Assembly (NCBI GenBank): GCA_963742925.1
Contig: CAVUNV010000009.1
Location: forward strand, 62,001-126,000
Origin: PALSA-612 sp963742925
Lineage (GTDB): Bacteria > Actinomycetota > Thermoleophilia > Gaiellales > Gaiellaceae
DNA: 64,000 nucleotides
Reading direction: 5' to 3'
The notes beneath the pieces are model-generated. The model made no database searches. It worked only from the letters and a program-made list of their open reading frames with translations, and was not told the origin of the DNA. Below, piece after piece: positions 63,139 to 64,000 of the stretch (its first letter is position 1; each line of letters starts with the position of its first letter). The translations under genes and the position numbers were made by a program.

Positions 63139-63144
63139 AATCTA
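63139..63144 (-). promoter_or_regulatory. -10 of a leaderless gene, built on the hutI stop codon
   Basis: TAGATT, six bases, then GTG 63132. The TAG at 63144-63142 is the hutI stop. Confidence 0.5.
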
Positions 63145-64000
63145 GCGCGCTCTCTCGCCGCCGACGATCACCTCGTCGACGACCGGGCCGCCCAGGTGGT
63201 AGGCGAGATAGCGCCAGTCGGGCGCGTCGAGCAGGACGATGTCCGCGTCGTATCCGGGCGCCAGGCGGCCCTTGCGACCCGAGCGTCCCAGGACGTGTGC
63301 GGCGTTGACGGTGCAGGCCGCAAGCGCCTGTCCGGGCGACATCCCGAGCTGCGTGCACGCGAGCGAGCAGACGAGCGGGAGGCTCTCGCAGAACGCGCTG
63401 CCGGGATTGAAGTCGGTGGCGAGGGCGACGGCGGCACCGGCGTCGATCAGCGCGCGGGCGGGCGGCATCGGCCGGCCGAGGAAGAGCGCGCTCGCAGGGA
63501 GCAGCACGCCGACGACGTCGCTCGCCGCGAGCACCGCGACGCCTGCCGCGCCGGTCGCCTCGAGGTGGTCCACCGAGCGGGCGCCGAGCTCGATCGCGAG
63601 CGGGATCGCACCCGCCTCGGTGAACTGGTCGCCGTGCAGACGCAGCGCGAGGCCCGCCCGGCCGCACGCCTCCAGGTACCGACGTGCCTGAGCGGCGTCG
63701 AAGGCGCCGCGCTCCAGGAAGACGTCGGCCGCCTCGGCGAGGGTCGCCGCCTCCGGCAGCACCTCGCGCAGGGCGAAGTCGAGGTACTCGTCGGCGGAGT
63801 CGAACTCGGGCGGGACCGCGTGCGCGCCCAGCCAGGTGGGGATTCCGCCCGCGGCCGCGATGGCCCGCAGCGACGCGAGCTCCGTCTCGCGGTCGAGCCC
63901 GTAGCCGGACTTCGCCTCGAAGGTCGTCGTTCCCCGGGCGAGCATCCAGCCGCGGTGCCGCTCCACCGCCCGGCGGAGCCCCGCCTCGCCCGCGGCGCGC
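63142..64000 (-). CDS. hutI: Imidazolonepropionase, N-terminus outside the window
   Basis: The visible 285 C-terminal residues run from the window edge. Amidohydrolase features: RGTTTFEAKSGYGLD, AHAVPPEF, LHGDQFTEAGAIPLAIELGA (metal His and catalytic Glu), SVDHLEATG, LATDFNPGSAFCESLP (Asp ligand). It opens 4-imidazolone-5-propanoate in histidine degradation. The true start lies beyond 64000; the GTG at 63966 is internal. Confidence 0.93.
   Translation of the reverse strand, partial: RAAGEAGLRRAVERHRGWMLARGTTTFEAKSGYGLDRETELASLRAIAAAGGIPTWLGAHAVPPEFDSADEYLDFALREVLPEAATLAEAADVFLERGAFDAAQARRYLEACGRAGLALRLHGDQFTEAGAIPLAIELGARSVDHLEATGAAGVAVLAASDVVGVLLPASALFLGRPMPPARALIDAGAAVALATDFNPGSAFCESLPLVCSLACTQLGMSPGQALAACTVNAAHVLGRSGRKGRLAPGYDADIVLLDAPDWRYLAYHLGGPVVDEVIVGGERAR

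Overview
This is a gene-dense stretch of a very GC-rich chromosome with no tRNA or rRNA operon, insertion sequence, prophage or CRISPR array. Protein features and gene order (mnmA / DUF948 / alaS / ruvX / mltG, aroE-aroC-aroKB-aroQ-pepQ-efp, accB-accC-nusB, hisS-aspS, PPDK with its PpsR regulator, 2-phosphosulfolactate phosphatase, secreted DUF11 and parallel beta-helix proteins) suggest an actinobacterium of the Thermoleophilia (Gaiellales/Solirubrobacterales) type. That placement is inferred from gene content only.

Layout. 0-4 kb: a minus-strand run comB > gamma-glutamyltransferase > GNAT > (cut) possible cupin, divergent from a leaderless zinc-ribbon rhomboid and a small SGNH hydrolase. 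4.7-9.6 kb: cell-surface genes (MBOAT acyltransferase with membrane SGNH partner, secreted beta-helix protein, small secreted protein). 9.7-14.3 kb: PPDK, a 29-residue hydrophobic peptide, a methyltransferase and the PpsR kinase/phosphorylase with an unusual membrane tail. 14.5-24.6 kb: M20 hydrolase, glyS, a DUF11 surface protein, MFS exporter, GNAT, LigB-like protein, recO, S58 peptidase, fpg. 24.6-30 kb: deoA/deoB nucleoside salvage, alanine dehydrogenase, an M20 tripeptidase. 29.8-41.3 kb: pyrG and then, read right to left, a housekeeping run: biotin carrier / carboxyltransferase-like fusion > accC > nusB > XseB-like > polyprenyl synthase > kynureninase > tlyA > nadK > recN > SRPBCC. 41.3-44.3 kb: a small accessory block (secreted peptide, ABM-like protein, MFS, NmrA-like) between accB and efp. 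44.4-49.7 kb: the shikimate operon with pepQ and efp. 49.7-55.7 kb: small HTH regulator with a palindromic operator, mltG, ruvX, alaS, DUF948, mnmA. 55.8-64 kb: HD-GYP sensor, a probable 6S RNA, GAP-family membrane protein, RlpA-like protein, aspS, hisS, a metallo-beta-lactamase-fold hydrolase, a small membrane protein and the start-truncated hutI.

Two window-wide properties matter to any reader. First, at least 19 single-base frameshifts break 15 genes, including essential ones (pyrG, accC, efp, aroE, alaS); 18 of the 19 are one extra base, and removing it restores a normal full-length protein. This looks like sequencing or assembly error, not gene decay. Second, about 18 genes carry a (T/G)ANNNT hexamer with exactly 6-7 bases before the start codon and no Shine-Dalgarno sequence, the signature of leaderless transcription. 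In several head-to-tail junctions the upstream stop codon (TAG/TAA) forms the first bases of that hexamer.

The most unusual biology is a biotin-carrier fusion whose carboxyltransferase domain has lost all four canonical metal/catalytic residues, a repeated promoter-plus-hairpin cassette that may encode small RNAs, the PpsR membrane extension and a degenerate NifU-like domain on MnmA.
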